NCBI RefSeq assembly: GCF_003253705.1
Contig: NZ_QKYU01000008.1
Location: 1 to 64,000 of the forward strand
Length of the DNA stretch: 64,000 bases
Source of the DNA: Humitalea rosea
GTDB taxonomy: Bacteria; Pseudomonadota; Alphaproteobacteria; Acetobacterales; Acetobacteraceae
Direction: 5' to 3'
Shown: positions 25,278-34,282 of the stretch, one piece after another
How positions within the stretch are numbered: position 1 is the stretch's first letter
Layout of the letters: the number at the start of each line of letters is the position of its first letter
Notes under the pieces: generated by a model
What the model was told of the DNA's origin: nothing
Seen by the model: the letters and a program-made list of their open reading frames with translations, nothing else
Databases searched by the model: none
Program-made: the position numbers and the translations under genes

Positions 25278-26405
25278 TCACAGTCCCGCGAGGGCGGCCC
25301 CATCCGGCAGGAACCCCAGCGCGCCCGTCGGAAAACGGCGCGTCGCATGGCCCATCTTCCGGCCCGGACGGGCCTCCGCCTTGCCATAGAGATGCAGCGC
25401 CACATCGGGCTGGGCGGCGAGGTCCAGGACCCGCGCCATCCCCTCCTGCCCCACCAGATTCCGCATCACCGCATCGGCATGGCGGCCCGGCGGCGGCAGC
25501 GGCAGGCCGGCCACGGCGCGGATATGCAGGTCGAACTGGCTGACCGCGCAGGCATCCATGGTCCAATGCCCGGAATTATGCGGCCGCGGCGCCATTTCAT
25601 TGCCGAGCAGCCGTCCGTCTTCCAGCAGGAAGAACTCGACCGCGAGCACGCCCACCAGTTCCAGGGCCGTAGCCATCGCCGCCGCATGGGCGCGGGCCGC
25701 CGCCGCCGTGGCGGCGGGAATACGCGCCGGCGCATAGGAGAGGTCGAGAATATGGTTCCGGTGCCGATTCTCGATCGCATCGAAGGTGACGGTCGCGCCA
25801 TCCGCCCCGCGGGCCACGATCGCCGAGACCTCGGCGACGAAGGGGATGAAGGCCTCGGCGATCAGCGGATGCGGCGCGAGGCGGTCGAAGGCGGCCTCGG
25901 CCTCGGCCAGCGTCTTCACCACCGCCTGGCCGCGACCGTCATAGCCAAGGCGGGTCGTCTTCAGCACCGCGGGCAGCCCGGTCCGCGCCAGCGCCGGGGC
26001 AAGGTCGGCCGGCTGCGCGATCAGCGCCCAGGCGCCGACCGGCACCCCGGCCTCGGCCAGCACGCGCTTCTCGACCGCGCGATCCTGGCAGGCGGCGAGC
26101 ACATGCGGCCCGGGGCGGCAGGCGACGCGGCCCTCAAGCGCCGCCAGGGTCGCATGCGGCACATTCTCGAATTCGAAGGTCACGACATCGACCGCGTCGG
26201 CGAAGCCGATCAGCGCGTCCATGTCGCCGTACTCGGCCACGGTGCTCTGGCTCATGACCTGGGCGCCGGGGCCCGCGACCTCGGGCGAAAACACATGGGT
26301 GCGGTAGCCGAGCCGCGCCGCCGACAGCGCCGACATCCGCCCCAACTGCCCGCCGCCGAGGATGCCGATGGTCGCCCCCGGCGCCAAAGGCACGGGCAGG
26401 CTCAT
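25278..26405 (-). CDS. purK: N5-carboxyaminoimidazole ribonucleotide synthase PurK
   Basis: 375 residues. ATP-grasp enzyme that carboxylates AIR at N5 in purine synthesis. N-terminal PreATP-grasp motif [22 protein letters not shown]-grasp core with [12 protein letters not shown], and [17 protein letters not shown] near the substrate site. Starts inside the purE stop (ATGA overlap), so purE and purK are co-translated. Confidence 0.96.
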   Translation of the reverse strand: MSLPVPLAPGATIGILGGGQLGRMSALSAARLGYRTHVFSPEVAGPGAQVMSQSTVAEYGDMDALIGFADAVDVVTFEFENVPHATLAALEGRVACRPGPHVLAACQDRAVEKRVLAEAGVPVGAWALIAQPADLAPALARTGLPAVLKTTRLGYDGRGQAVVKTLAEAEAAFDRLAPHPLIAEAFIPFVAEVSAIVARGADGATVTFDAIENRHRNHILDLSYAPARIPAATAAAARAHAAAMATALELVGVLAVEFFLLEDGRLLGNEMAPRPHNSGHWTMDACAVSQFDLHIRAVAGLPLPPPGRHADAVMRNLVGQEGMARVLDLAAQPDVALHLYGKAEARPGRKMGHATRRFPTGALGFLPDGAALAGL

Positions 26406-26881
26406 GTTGGCGCCTCGGCCACCGCCTCGGTCTGTTCGGCGCGCAGCGCCTCCAGCCGTTCGGCCAGCGCCGGATCGGACAGGGCCAGGATCGCCCCGGC
26501 CAGCAGCCCGGCATTCACCGCCCCCGCACGGCCGATCGCCAGCGTGCCGACCGGGATTCCGGCCGGCATCTGCACGATCGAGAGCAGGCTATCCATGCCG
26601 TTCAGCGCCTGGCTCTGCACCGGAACGCCGAGCACCGGCAGCCGGGTCATCGCCGCCGCCATGCCCGGCAGATGCGCCGCCCCGCCGGCCCCGGCGATGA
26701 TCACGCGCAGGCCGCGCCCCGCGGCGCCACGGGCGTAGTCATAGAGCCGCTCGGGCGTGCGATGGGCGGAGACGACGCGGGTCTCGAAGGGGATGGCCAG
26801 GCGTTCCAGCATCTCGGCGGCGTGGCGCATGGTCTCCCAGTCGCTGCGGCTGCCCATGATGACGCCGACGAGCGGGCTCAC
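26402..26881 (-). CDS. purE: N5-carboxyaminoimidazole ribonucleotide mutase PurE
   Basis: 159 residues, class I PurE length. It converts N5-CAIR to CAIR. Hallmarks: [15 protein letters not shown] near the N-terminus, [15 protein letters not shown] with the active-site His, and [13 protein letters not shown]. Overlaps purK downstream and the YdcH-like gene upstream by four bases each. Confidence 0.96.
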   Translation of the reverse strand: MSPLVGVIMGSRSDWETMRHAAEMLERLAIPFETRVVSAHRTPERLYDYARGAAGRGLRVIIAGAGGAAHLPGMAAAMTRLPVLGVPVQSQALNGMDSLLSIVQMPAGIPVGTLAIGRAGAVNAGLLAGAILALSDPALAERLEALRAEQTEAVAEAPT

Positions 26882-27078
26882 GCCGAGATATCCGGCACCA
26901 GGCGGCTTTCGATCCAGGCGAGCTCATCCTTGAGCTTCAGCTTGCGCTTCTTCAGCCGCTGCAGGTGCAGCAGGTCCGCCGCACCGCCCTCGATCCGCGC
27001 GATCACGGTGTCGAGGTCGCGGTGCTCGGTGCGGAGCTCATGAAGGCGTCGGAGCAGGGCGTCGCGATCGGCAAGCAT
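26878..27078 (-). CDS. YdcH family (DUF465) small coiled-coil protein
   Basis: 66 residues. A helical protein with the DUF465 pattern: [20 protein letters not shown], then [20 protein letters not shown]. Function unknown in the family. It is the first gene of a YdcH-purE-purK operon (4-base overlap with purE), an arrangement seen in other alphaproteobacteria. A second, divergent paralogue starts 167 bases away. Confidence 0.85.
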   Translation of the reverse strand: MLADRDALLRRLHELRTEHRDLDTVIARIEGGAADLLHLQRLKKRKLKLKDELAWIESRLVPDISA

Positions 27079-27244
27079 GGCGTGCGGGCGGTGTCCGACA
27101 AAAGGCCAGGGGGGAAAACAAACCCGGCGCGGGTTTTGAATGCGCGGGGAGCGCCCCATGTGGTTACCATGGACGGCGGCGGGCGCGCCAGTCGGCGCCG
27201 CCCCCGCCAGTCCATACGGTGAAGCACGAGGAGGACGCCTGCCC

Positions 27245-27418
27245 ATGGCCAGCATCGCCAGATTGCGCGCACTCGAGGAACGTCATGCCGCGCTGGAGCG
27301 GCGGATCGAGAGTGAGGATGGCCGGCCCCAGCCGGACAATGCCGCCCTCAGCCAACTCAAGCGCGACAAACTGCGGCTGAAAGAGGAAATGCAGAAATTC
27401 CGACCCGATCCGCGATAG
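27245..27418 (+). CDS. YdcH family (DUF465) protein, second copy
   Basis: 57 residues. Same helical layout as the divergent neighbour: LRALEERHAALERRIESEDG, then SQLKRDKLRLKEEMQKFR. The ATG at 27245 follows AGGAGG by about ten bases, which excludes longer in-frame readings. Role unknown; the pair shares one intergenic control region. Confidence 0.8.
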   Translation: MASIARLRALEERHAALERRIESEDGRPQPDNAALSQLKRDKLRLKEEMQKFRPDPR

Positions 27419-27479
27419 CGGACCGGGCTGACCCCCTCAGAGGGCCCTGGTTACAGGACCAAGCTCAGTGGTTACAGAC

Positions 27480-28043
27480 TCAGGCGGCGTCATCCGCCTG
27501 GGCGTCGGCCAGCGGGACATTGGCCCGCTCGCCCAGCGGCGCGAGGGCCGTGTAAAGATCCGACTGGCTGCACAGGCCGAGGATCACCGGGTCGCGCGGC
27601 TTGATGTTGCTGCTGTTCCAATGGGTCCGGTCGCGCACCTTGGCGATGGTCTCCTTGGTGGTGCCGAGCAGCTTGCCGATCGCCGCGTCCGAGAGCAGCG
27701 GGTGGTTCCGCAGCAGCCAGGCGATGCCGTCCGGCCGGTCGTTGCGCTTGGCCACGGGGGTGTAGCGCGCGCCCTTGCCCCGCGCCTTCGGCGCCGGGGT
27801 GGCGGAGGCGAGGATTTGCAGCCGCAACGCGGGGTCGGCCTCGCAACGCGCGATTTCCTCCTTCGTCAGCTGCATGTTGGCGACCGGATCGTAGCCGACG
27901 ATGCCCTGGGCGACCTCGCCATCGGCGATCGCCTGCACTTCCAATGGATGCATGCCGACGAAATCGGCAACCTGCTCGAAGGTCAGGGCGGTCTTGTCGA
28001 TCAGCCACACGGCGGTGGCCTTGGGCATCAGGGGCGTGGACAT
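27480..28043 (-). CDS. trcR: Cell-cycle transcriptional regulator TrcR (DUF1013)
   Basis: 187 residues. TrcR is an alphaproteobacterial DNA-binding protein linked to the cell cycle. Conserved blocks: KATAVWLIDKTALTFEQVAD, then the C-terminal half with DRPDGIAWLLRNHPLLSDAA, a helix-turn-helix-like KLLGTTKETIAKVRDRTHWN, and PRDPVILGLCSQ. The ATG at 28043 has AAGG six bases upstream and is preferred over a GTG nine bases earlier. Divergent from the DUF1192 gene. Confidence 0.92.
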   Translation of the reverse strand: MSTPLMPKATAVWLIDKTALTFEQVADFVGMHPLEVQAIADGEVAQGIVGYDPVANMQLTKEEIARCEADPALRLQILASATPAPKARGKGARYTPVAKRNDRPDGIAWLLRNHPLLSDAAIGKLLGTTKETIAKVRDRTHWNSSNIKPRDPVILGLCSQSDLYTALAPLGERANVPLADAQADDAA

Positions 28044-28265
28044 GGGCGGCACCTTGGATCTGGCGTGCGTAAAAGATAACGCTGCGGCGGCACCAGGGAC
28101 GCGGCCTTAGGCCGGCCGCGAAAAGGGCGGCCGGCGGCGAAAGGGCCGCGCCGCGGGTTCGGGGTCGATATAGGTGCCCCCGGCCGCAGGGTCAAAGCCG
28201 ATATCTGGCTTCCATGCGCCGGGGCTGGCATTTTTGCCACGGCAGAACCGGGCAGGAGCAAAGAC

Positions 28266-28451
28266 ATGCAGGAAGAAGAGGGGCCACGCCGGCGGGACGC
28301 ATTCCAGCCCCGCGTGCTGGACGCGATGGGGGAGGAGGATCTCTCCGCCTATATCGGCGAGCTGCGTGGGGAAATCGCCAGGGCCGAGGCGGCGATCCAG
28401 GCGCGCCGCGCGCAGAAGCTGGCCGCGGCGGCCTTCTTCCGGCCCGGCTGA
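28266..28451 (+). CDS. DUF1192 family small protein
   Basis: 61 residues. The family core LDAMGEEDLSAYIGELRGEI followed by ARAEAAIQARRAQK and a terminal AAAFFRPG is intact. An alphaproteobacterial family of unknown function, predicted to be a soluble helical hairpin. Divergent from trcR across 222 bp and followed by a strong bidirectional terminator. Confidence 0.88.
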   Translation: MQEEEGPRRRDAFQPRVLDAMGEEDLSAYIGELRGEIARAEAAIQARRAQKLAAAAFFRPG

Positions 28452-28456
28452 GGCAC

Positions 28457-28496
28457 AAAAAAAGGGGCCGGCGGTCGCCCGCCGGCCCCTCTTTGG
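28457..28496. terminator. Bidirectional intrinsic terminator (DUF1192 / hsp20)
   Basis: GGGGCCGGCGG-TCGC-CCGCCGGCCCC, an 11-bp perfect stem. It is flanked by seven A residues on the left (T-run for the minus-strand hsp20) and TCTTT on the right (for the plus-strand DUF1192 gene). Confidence 0.9.
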
Positions 28497-28967
28497 TCAG
28501 GCGGCCTGCTGGGCCGGCTCGGCTTCCAGCACCCGCGGCGCCTGCGGCGCGGCCGAGGCGATCTGGATGCGGCGGGGCTTCAGCGCCTCCGGCACCACGC
28601 GGCGCAGGCTGACATGCAGCAGGCCATTGACCAGCTCGGCGCCCGAGACGGTCATATGGTCGGCCAGCACGAAGCGGCGCTCGAAGGCGCGGCCGGCGAT
28701 GCCACGGTGCAGGTAGCGGTGCTGCCCCTTGTCTTCCGGCAGGCGGCCGGAGATCACCAGGGTATTGTCCTGCGCGCTGATATCGAGGTCGTCCGACGCG
28801 AAGCCGGCGACGGCCATGGTCAGGACATAGGTGTCCTCACCGGTCTTCTCGATATTGTAGGGCGGGTAGGACGGGACATCCGCCGTCGTGCGGGCGGTGT
28901 CGAGCAGGCGCGCCATGCGGTCGAAGCCGATGGCGGAACGGAACAAGGGCTGGAAATCGACGGTCAT
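28497..28967 (-). CDS. Small heat-shock protein, Hsp20/IbpA family
   Basis: 156 residues. Holdase chaperone. N-terminal arm TVDFQPLFRSAIGFDRM is IbpA-like, the alpha-crystallin domain spans about residues 35-125 (YNIEKTGEDTYVLTMAVAGF ... FERRFVLADHM), and the tail carries RRIQI as the IxI-type assembly motif. The ATG at 28967 has AGGAGG eight bases upstream. A sigma-32-like promoter lies about 60 bases upstream, matching rpoH in this window. Confidence 0.93.
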   Translation of the reverse strand: MTVDFQPLFRSAIGFDRMARLLDTARTTADVPSYPPYNIEKTGEDTYVLTMAVAGFASDDLDISAQDNTLVISGRLPEDKGQHRYLHRGIAGRAFERRFVLADHMTVSGAELVNGLLHVSLRRVVPEALKPRRIQIASAAPQAPRVLEAEPAQQAA

Positions 28968-29028
28968 CTGAAAAACCTCCTGCATCAGCAAGGTCTGTGA
29001 CATGGCGGATCGGTCAGGCAGGTCCCCG

Positions 29029-29058
29029 AGATGGGCAACCCATGGCGAAACCAGCAAG
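29029..29058 (-). promoter_or_regulatory. Candidate sigma-32 promoter of hsp20
   Basis: On the minus strand, CTTG (29055-29058) and CCCATCT (29029-29035) are separated by 19 bases, resembling CTTG-N14-19-CCCATNT heat-shock promoters. It would give a leader of about 55 bases. Similarity only. Confidence 0.4.
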
Positions 29059-29130
29059 GGGAAAAAACCCAGCCGGACCGCGATCCACCGCCGACGACCC
29101 CATCAGGGCATCGCCAGCATGCAGGAGATG

Positions 29131-29167
29131 GAAAATCCCCCGCCCCGGTTCAAGAGGGGGGCGAGGG
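29131..29167 (-). terminator. Intrinsic terminator of rpmE
   Basis: Minus strand: CCCTCGCCCC pairs with GGGGCGGGGG (10 bp, one T-G wobble), followed by ATTTTC, starting seven bases after the rpmE stop. Confidence 0.75.
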
Positions 29168-29174
29168 AGAAGGT

Positions 29175-29405
29175 TCAGGGCGCCTTCTTGATGCCGAGGC
29201 CGGCGAACTTCTTGTTGAACTTCGCGACCTGGCCGCCGGTGTCCATGATGCGCTGCACGCCGGTCCAGGCCGGATGCGACTTCGGGTCGATGTCCAGACG
29301 CAGGGTGTCGCCCGCCTTGCCCATGCAGGAGCGCGTCTTGAAGGTGCTCCCGTCGGTCATGATGAGGTTGATCTCATGGTAGTCGGGGTGGATGTCGGGC
29401 TTCAT
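29175..29405 (-). CDS. rpmE: 50S ribosomal protein L31
   Basis: 76 residues. [20 protein letters not shown] and [20 protein letters not shown] are typical L31. Only one Cys is present (RSCMG), so this is the zinc-free (C-minus) form that does not depend on zinc supply. Monocistronic, with its own terminator. Confidence 0.96.
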   Translation of the reverse strand: MKPDIHPDYHEINLIMTDGSTFKTRSCMGKAGDTLRLDIDPKSHPAWTGVQRIMDTGGQVAKFNKKFAGLGIKKAP

Positions 29406-29499
29406 GGCGTGGATCCAGGGTCTGGCGCCGATACCGACCGGCGCGTGAGGATGGGGGCGTATAAGGGAGGGGGGCCGCCGCGGCAACCCGGGCGCGCGG

Positions 29500-30156
29500 T
29501 CAGGCGGCCGTGATCTCCCCCCGCTCGATGACGAAACGCGCCTCGACCAGCGGTTTCAGCAGCTCGGGGTTGCTCTCGGTGATCAATATCGCGACGTCGG
29601 GCAGCGCGTCCCGCAGGCGTCGCAGCGCCTCGGCATAGCGCTGCGCCAAAGCCGGGGCGAGGCCCTGGAAGGGTTCGTCCAGCAGCACAGCGCGGGTGCC
29701 CACCATCAGTGCCCGGCCGAGTGCCACCATCTTCCCCTGCCCGCCCGAAAGCCCGGCGGCGGGGCGGGGCGCCAGCACCTCCAGTTCCGGCAGCAGGGTG
29801 AAGATGGCGTCCAGCCGGCGCGCGATCTCGGCTTTCGGCAGGCGCAGCACCTCGGCCGGCAGCAGCATGTTCTGGCGCACGGTGAAGGCACCGAACAGCC
29901 GCCGCTCCTCGGGCGCATAGCCGATGCCGAGGCGGGCGCGGTGGTGCGCGGGCACCCTTGCCGCATCCTCGCCGGCCAGCAGCAGCCGCCCGCCCCCCAG
30001 CGGCACCAGCCCCATGATGGCGCGCAGGGTCGTGGTCTTGCCCGCGCCATTGCGCCCGATCAGGGCCACGCGCCCGCCGGGCGGCACCTGCATCGAGACG
30101 GCGCGGAGCACGCCGGTGCCGGCGATGGCGACGGAGACGCCCTCCAGCGCGATCAT
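29500..30156 (-). CDS. livF: Branched-chain-type ABC transporter ATP-binding protein LivF
   Basis: 218 residues, slightly shorter than typical LivF (about 233). Walker [10 protein letters not shown] at about residues 34-42, ABC signature LSGGQGK (usual LSGGQQQ is altered) and Walker [11 protein letters not shown]. Last gene of a five-gene operon with 4-base overlaps throughout. Confidence 0.92.
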   Translation of the reverse strand: MIALEGVSVAIAGTGVLRAVSMQVPPGGRVALIGRNGAGKTTTLRAIMGLVPLGGGRLLLAGEDAARVPAHHRARLGIGYAPEERRLFGAFTVRQNMLLPAEVLRLPKAEIARRLDAIFTLLPELEVLAPRPAAGLSGGQGKMVALGRALMVGTRAVLLDEPFQGLAPALAQRYAEALRRLRDALPDVAILITESNPELLKPLVEARFVIERGEITAA

Positions 30157-30914
30157 GGCAGCAGCGGGCCCGCTTCGATGCCGATGACCTCGCGGCGCAC
30201 CTCCGGGTCCTCCAGCACCTGGGCGGCGGGGCCGAGCGCCAGGATCTGGCCCTGCGACCAGACCGCGACGCGGTCGGCGAAGCGGGCCACCACATCCATG
30301 TCATGCTCGACGAAGACGGCGGTGACGCCCGCCTGCCGCAGCACGCGGACCAGGGTCTCGACGATCGCCATCTTCTCCGAGGCCGCGACGCCGGAGGTCG
30401 GCTCATCCATCAGCAACAGCCGCGGCTTCAGCGCCACGGCCATGGCGATGTCGGTCAGCTTGCGTGCGCCCTCGTTCAGCGCATCGGCGCGGGCATGGGC
30501 CAGCGGCAGCAGGCCGAAGCTGTCCAGCAGCGCCTCCGCATCGCGCCGGTATTCGGGGCGCAGCAGGGCGCGCCAGGGCGACCAGAAGCCGGCATGGGCC
30601 GCGACGGCCAGGGCGGCATTCTCCAGCACGGTATGCTCGCCCGAAAGCTGCGGCAGTTGGAAGGACCGGGCGATGCCCCGGCGCACGATCTTGCGCGGCG
30701 GCAGGCCCAGGATCGGCTGGCCGTCGAAGGCGATGCTGCCCGCCTGCGGCCGCAGATAGCCGGTGGTCATGTTGATGAAGCTGGTCTTGCCCGCCCCATT
30801 CGGGCCGATGATCGCCAGGAACTCGCCCTGCATCACATCGAGGTCGATGCCATCCGCCGCGCGCACGCCCCCGAAGGCGAGCCGCAGGCCACGGGCCGAG
30901 AGCAGCACGCTCAC
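30153..30914 (-). CDS. livG: Branched-chain-type ABC transporter ATP-binding protein LivG
   Basis: 253 residues from GTG 30914, whose GTGA overlaps the livM stop. Walker A GPNGAGKTS, Walker B LLLMDEPTSG and the H-loop VEHDMDVV are present. The ABC signature region reads NEGARKLTDIA, a degenerate form typical of LivG (LSYGQQR in standard ones). The C-terminal extension beyond the H-loop is the BCA_ABC_TP_C segment (EDPEVRREVIGIE). Confidence 0.92.
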   Translation of the reverse strand: MSVLLSARGLRLAFGGVRAADGIDLDVMQGEFLAIIGPNGAGKTSFINMTTGYLRPQAGSIAFDGQPILGLPPRKIVRRGIARSFQLPQLSGEHTVLENAALAVAAHAGFWSPWRALLRPEYRRDAEALLDSFGLLPLAHARADALNEGARKLTDIAMAVALKPRLLLMDEPTSGVAASEKMAIVETLVRVLRQAGVTAVFVEHDMDVVARFADRVAVWSQGQILALGPAAQVLEDPEVRREVIGIEAGPLLP

Positions 30915-31861
30915 GCGCGGCGCCCCCGGCGCAGCAGCGCCTCGATCACGCCCCAGAGCCCGCGCGAGGCGAAGAGAATCACCCCCAGCAGCACGCTGCC
31001 GAGGATCAGCTGCCAGGAATCGGCCAGGGTCGCGGCGGCATAGACGCGCACAAGCTCGAAGGCGATGGCGCCCAGGAACGGCCCCAGCACCGCCCCTGCC
31101 CCGCCGAGCACCGCGATGAAGACCAGCTCGCCGGATGCGGTCCAATAGCCCAGCAGCGGCGTCACATGCCGCGTCGTCATGGCGATGATCGCGCCCGCGC
31201 AGCCGGCCAGGAAGGCCGAGGCGACATAGGCGAACAGCAGCGCCGCGCGGGCGGAGATGCCCATGAATTCCAGCCGCGTCTCCCGCGTCTTGATCGCGCT
31301 CAGCGCCTGGCCCATCGGCGAGGCGAGGTAGATCCGCGCCAGCCACCCCGCGACCAGGCAGAGGCCCAGCGCGATCCCGAACAGCGCCCATTCGTAGCCG
31401 TCCCGCGTCAACGCCATGCCGGCGACGCGGGGCGGCTGGACCCGGATGCCGTCGGTGCCCCGGGTGAAATGGTAGAATTTCTCCAGCAGCGAATAGAACA
31501 CCATGCTGAGGGCCAGGTTCATCATGCCGAAGAAGATCTCCCGGTAGCGGGAGACGAAGAGGCCGATCACCAGCCCGAGCAGTGCCGCACCCAAGGCCGC
31601 CAGCGGCAGCAGCACCAGCGCCTCGGGCACCAGAGGTGCGAGGAAGGCCACGACATAGGCGGCGAAGGCGACATACAGCGCGTGCCCAAAGCTGACCTGC
31701 CCCGCCCGCAGCAGCAGCAGGATGCCGAGCACCGCGAGCCCCTTGGCCAGCGCGATGGTCAGCACGAATTTCAGCCAGGGCGCGCCGAAGGCGATGGCGA
31801 CCAGCGCCGCGGCACCGGCCAGCGCCAGCAGCGCCTCCTGTTTCCCGCCCGGCCTAGACAC
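30911..31861 (-). CDS. livM: Branched-chain-type ABC transporter permease LivM
   Basis: 316 residues with about nine to ten membrane helices. Conserved LivM blocks: LLLLRAGQVSFGHALYVAFA near the N-terminus and the coupling-loop region RETRLEFMGISARAALLFAY. Begins with GTG at 31861, overlapping the livH stop by eight bases. Confidence 0.9.
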   Translation of the reverse strand: MSRPGGKQEALLALAGAAALVAIAFGAPWLKFVLTIALAKGLAVLGILLLLRAGQVSFGHALYVAFAAYVVAFLAPLVPEALVLLPLAALGAALLGLVIGLFVSRYREIFFGMMNLALSMVFYSLLEKFYHFTRGTDGIRVQPPRVAGMALTRDGYEWALFGIALGLCLVAGWLARIYLASPMGQALSAIKTRETRLEFMGISARAALLFAYVASAFLAGCAGAIIAMTTRHVTPLLGYWTASGELVFIAVLGGAGAVLGPFLGAIAFELVRVYAAATLADSWQLILGSVLLGVILFASRGLWGVIEALLRRGRRA

Positions 31862-32789
31862 GCCGCGTCACCGCCACGCCGAACAGCCCCTGCGGCCGCA
31901 CCAGCAGCACCGCGACCATGATGATGTAGGGCACCACGACCTCGAACTCCGGCGCGAAATAGACGGCGATGGAGCGACCCAGGCCGATCATCAGCGCCGC
32001 GATCGCCGCCCCCTCGATCCGCCCGAGCCCCGCCGTCGCGACCACGGCGAAGCTCAGCACGATGGTCGAGGCCCCGACCCCCGGCACCACCGAGGCGGTG
32101 GGCGAGGACAACGCGCCCCCGAGCGCCGCCAGCGCCGCGCCGAAGGTGAAGGTCAGCAGGAAGACCCGCGTGCTGTCGATGCCGATGGCGGTCGCGGCCT
32201 CGCGATCCTCGGTGACCGCGATGATGACGCGCCCGGTCAGCGTCCGCCGCAGGAACAGCGTCAGCCCGACGAGCACCGTCAGCGCCACCCCCGGCAGCAG
32301 AAGAAGCTGATAGGCGTTGAAGGGGATCACATCCGCGCCGAAGGGCACGTCGATGGTGCCGAGCAGCCGCGTCGCGGTGTCGTTCTGCATCGGCTGCACG
32401 CCCCAGATCAGTTTTTGGACATCCTCCAGGATCATGAACAGCGCGAAGGTCACCAGCAGTTGCAGCACCGGGTCCTTGTCATAGATCCGGCGCAGCAGCA
32501 GCGTCTCGATCAGCGGCCCCGTCACCGCCCCCACCAGCGCCGCCGAGAGCACGATCGCCGGCAGCGAGGCCCAGGCCGGCAGCCCGAGCGAGGCGGCGAA
32601 GATCCCGGCACTCGCCGCGGTATAGGCGCCGATCGCATAGAGCGAGCCATGCGCGACGTTCAGGATGCGCATCACGCCGAACACCAGGGTCAGCCCCACC
32701 GCGACCATGAAGATCAGGGCAGCGGAGGAAATCCCGTCCAGCAGCGCCAACCCCAGCAGCAGGCCGTTGTCGGCGAACCAGTCGGCCAT
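31854..32789 (-). CDS. livH: Branched-chain-type ABC transporter permease LivH
   Basis: 311 residues with about eight membrane helices. LivH signatures: LGLALLDGISSAALIFMVAV, TLVFGVMRILNVAHGSLYAI at about residues 33-52, and EDREAATAIGIDSTRVFLLT in the coupling loop. Overlaps the receptor gene stop as ATGA. Confidence 0.92.
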   Translation of the reverse strand: MADWFADNGLLLGLALLDGISSAALIFMVAVGLTLVFGVMRILNVAHGSLYAIGAYTAASAGIFAASLGLPAWASLPAIVLSAALVGAVTGPLIETLLLRRIYDKDPVLQLLVTFALFMILEDVQKLIWGVQPMQNDTATRLLGTIDVPFGADVIPFNAYQLLLLPGVALTVLVGLTLFLRRTLTGRVIIAVTEDREAATAIGIDSTRVFLLTFTFGAALAALGGALSSPTASVVPGVGASTIVLSFAVVATAGLGRIEGAAIAALMIGLGRSIAVYFAPEFEVVVPYIIMVAVLLVRPQGLFGVAVTRRV

Positions 32790-34117
32790 CAGGCGTAGGG
32801 GATCGGCGCCGGCATATCCGCGAGAATGTCCGGCTTCAGGGTCTTCAGCCAGTCGGTGCTGATCTTGCCGGCCGGCGTCGTCACCATCTCGGCGGGGAAG
32901 ATCACCATATTGTCCAGCACCGCGAAGTCATGCGTGTCCACGCGCTTGGAGGTGCCGATGAGCTGCTGCTCCAGCCCCTGGCCATCCGCGCGGATCGTCA
33001 TGCGGCTGGTGGGCGTGTCGTATTCCAGCCCCGGGAAGGCCGCCGCCAGCTCGACCTGGTTCGGCCAGGCGCCGCCCTTGGCCGCCAGCGCCTTGGCGTA
33101 GCCCGCCTGCAAGGCCGACAGCGCCTGCGCCATGTGGAAGACCGGATAGATCGGATAGGCGTTGTAGCGGCGGCGGTAGTTTTCGACGAAGCGGGTCAGA
33201 TGCGCCTTGTCGCGCGGGCGCGGATGCATGTGCCAGTGATCGCCGCGCGCGCCGATGATATGCCCCGCCGGCAGGCTGCGCCCGACCCGCTCCAGTGAGG
33301 ATTCGGCCAGCGGCATCACGAAGGTCGAGCGTTCGAACAGCCGCCGCTCATTGGCCTGGCGGATGAAGGTGTCCAGATCCCCGCCCCAGGAGGCGGAGAG
33401 GATCACATCCGGCCGCAGCGCCAGCAGGCGGGTGATCTCGGTGGAGAAATCGGTGGAGCCGAAGCGCGGGAACAGCTCGGCGACGACGCGCGCATCGGGC
33501 TTCAGCGCCGCCTGCGCGGTGCGCCAGATCTCCCAGGAATCCCGGCCCCAGGCGTAATCCTGGTTGACCACGGCGACGGTGCGGAAATTCGGCTTGGTCT
33601 TCAGCAGATAGAGCAGCGGCGCCAGGATTTCCGGCGTCGCATTGGCCTGGGTGCGGAAGGCGTATTGGTAACTATGCTCCTCGAAGATGCGCTGCGTGCC
33701 GCAATCCCAGAGCAGCGTGACCTTCTTCAGCTCCTCGGCCAGCGGCGTGCAGGCGAGGCAGGAGCCGGAGGAGATCGAGGCGAGCATCACATCGACCTGC
33801 TCGTTCTGCACCAGGCGCCGGAATTCGCCGACCAGATGGTCCAGGCCCGGCCCCTCATCGACGAAGATCGCGCGCAGCGGGACGCCGCCGATGCCGCCCG
33901 CGGCATTGATCTCCTCGATCAGCATCTCCGCCGCCTGCTTGCCCGGCACGCCGAACACCGAGGCGGGGCCGGAGAGGAAGGTGGTGATGCCGAGCTTGAT
34001 CTCGGTGGGTCTGGTGCCTTGTGCCTGCACCGCGTTGCGCAGCGCATCCGGCAGGAACACCCCGCCAAAGCCCGCGCCGAGCAGGAGTCCGCGACGGGAG
34101 AAATCACTGTCGATCAT
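32789..34117 (-). CDS. ABC transporter substrate-binding protein, type I (Leu/Ile/Val-like)
   Basis: 442 residues. A twin-arginine signal (FSRRGLLLGAGFGG) implies export in folded form. The mature protein is a type I periplasmic binding protein: PTEIKLGITTFLSGPASVFG and EEINAAGGIGGVPLRAIFVD are typical. Two closely placed Cys residues (SGSCLACTPL) could form a disulfide. Despite the family label, such receptors bind diverse amides, aromatics or amino acids, so the substrate is open. First gene of the operon. Confidence 0.87.
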   Translation of the reverse strand: MIDSDFSRRGLLLGAGFGGVFLPDALRNAVQAQGTRPTEIKLGITTFLSGPASVFGVPGKQAAEMLIEEINAAGGIGGVPLRAIFVDEGPGLDHLVGEFRRLVQNEQVDVMLASISSGSCLACTPLAEELKKVTLLWDCGTQRIFEEHSYQYAFRTQANATPEILAPLLYLLKTKPNFRTVAVVNQDYAWGRDSWEIWRTAQAALKPDARVVAELFPRFGSTDFSTEITRLLALRPDVILSASWGGDLDTFIRQANERRLFERSTFVMPLAESSLERVGRSLPAGHIIGARGDHWHMHPRPRDKAHLTRFVENYRRRYNAYPIYPVFHMAQALSALQAGYAKALAAKGGAWPNQVELAAAFPGLEYDTPTSRMTIRADGQGLEQQLIGTSKRVDTHDFAVLDNMVIFPAEMVTTPAGKISTDWLKTLKPDILADMPAPIPYA

Positions 34118-34282
34118 GGCCGTTTCCCTGGGGCACGTCCGCTGCGCGGATCATTGTCCGGGGAGTATGGAGACCGCCCGCATCCCGGCGCAAGGCCCGC
34201 GCCGGCCATGCGGCCCGCGCGCATTGCCCCGCCCGGCCCCCGCCCCTAGCCTCGCCGGAGCAGTGAACGGGGCTCGCGCCGC

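Noticed and set aside
28968-29057. Possible ROSE-type RNA thermometer in the hsp20 leader
   Set aside because: The leader is short and I could not draw the conserved final hairpin that pairs a U-rich stretch to the ribosome site.
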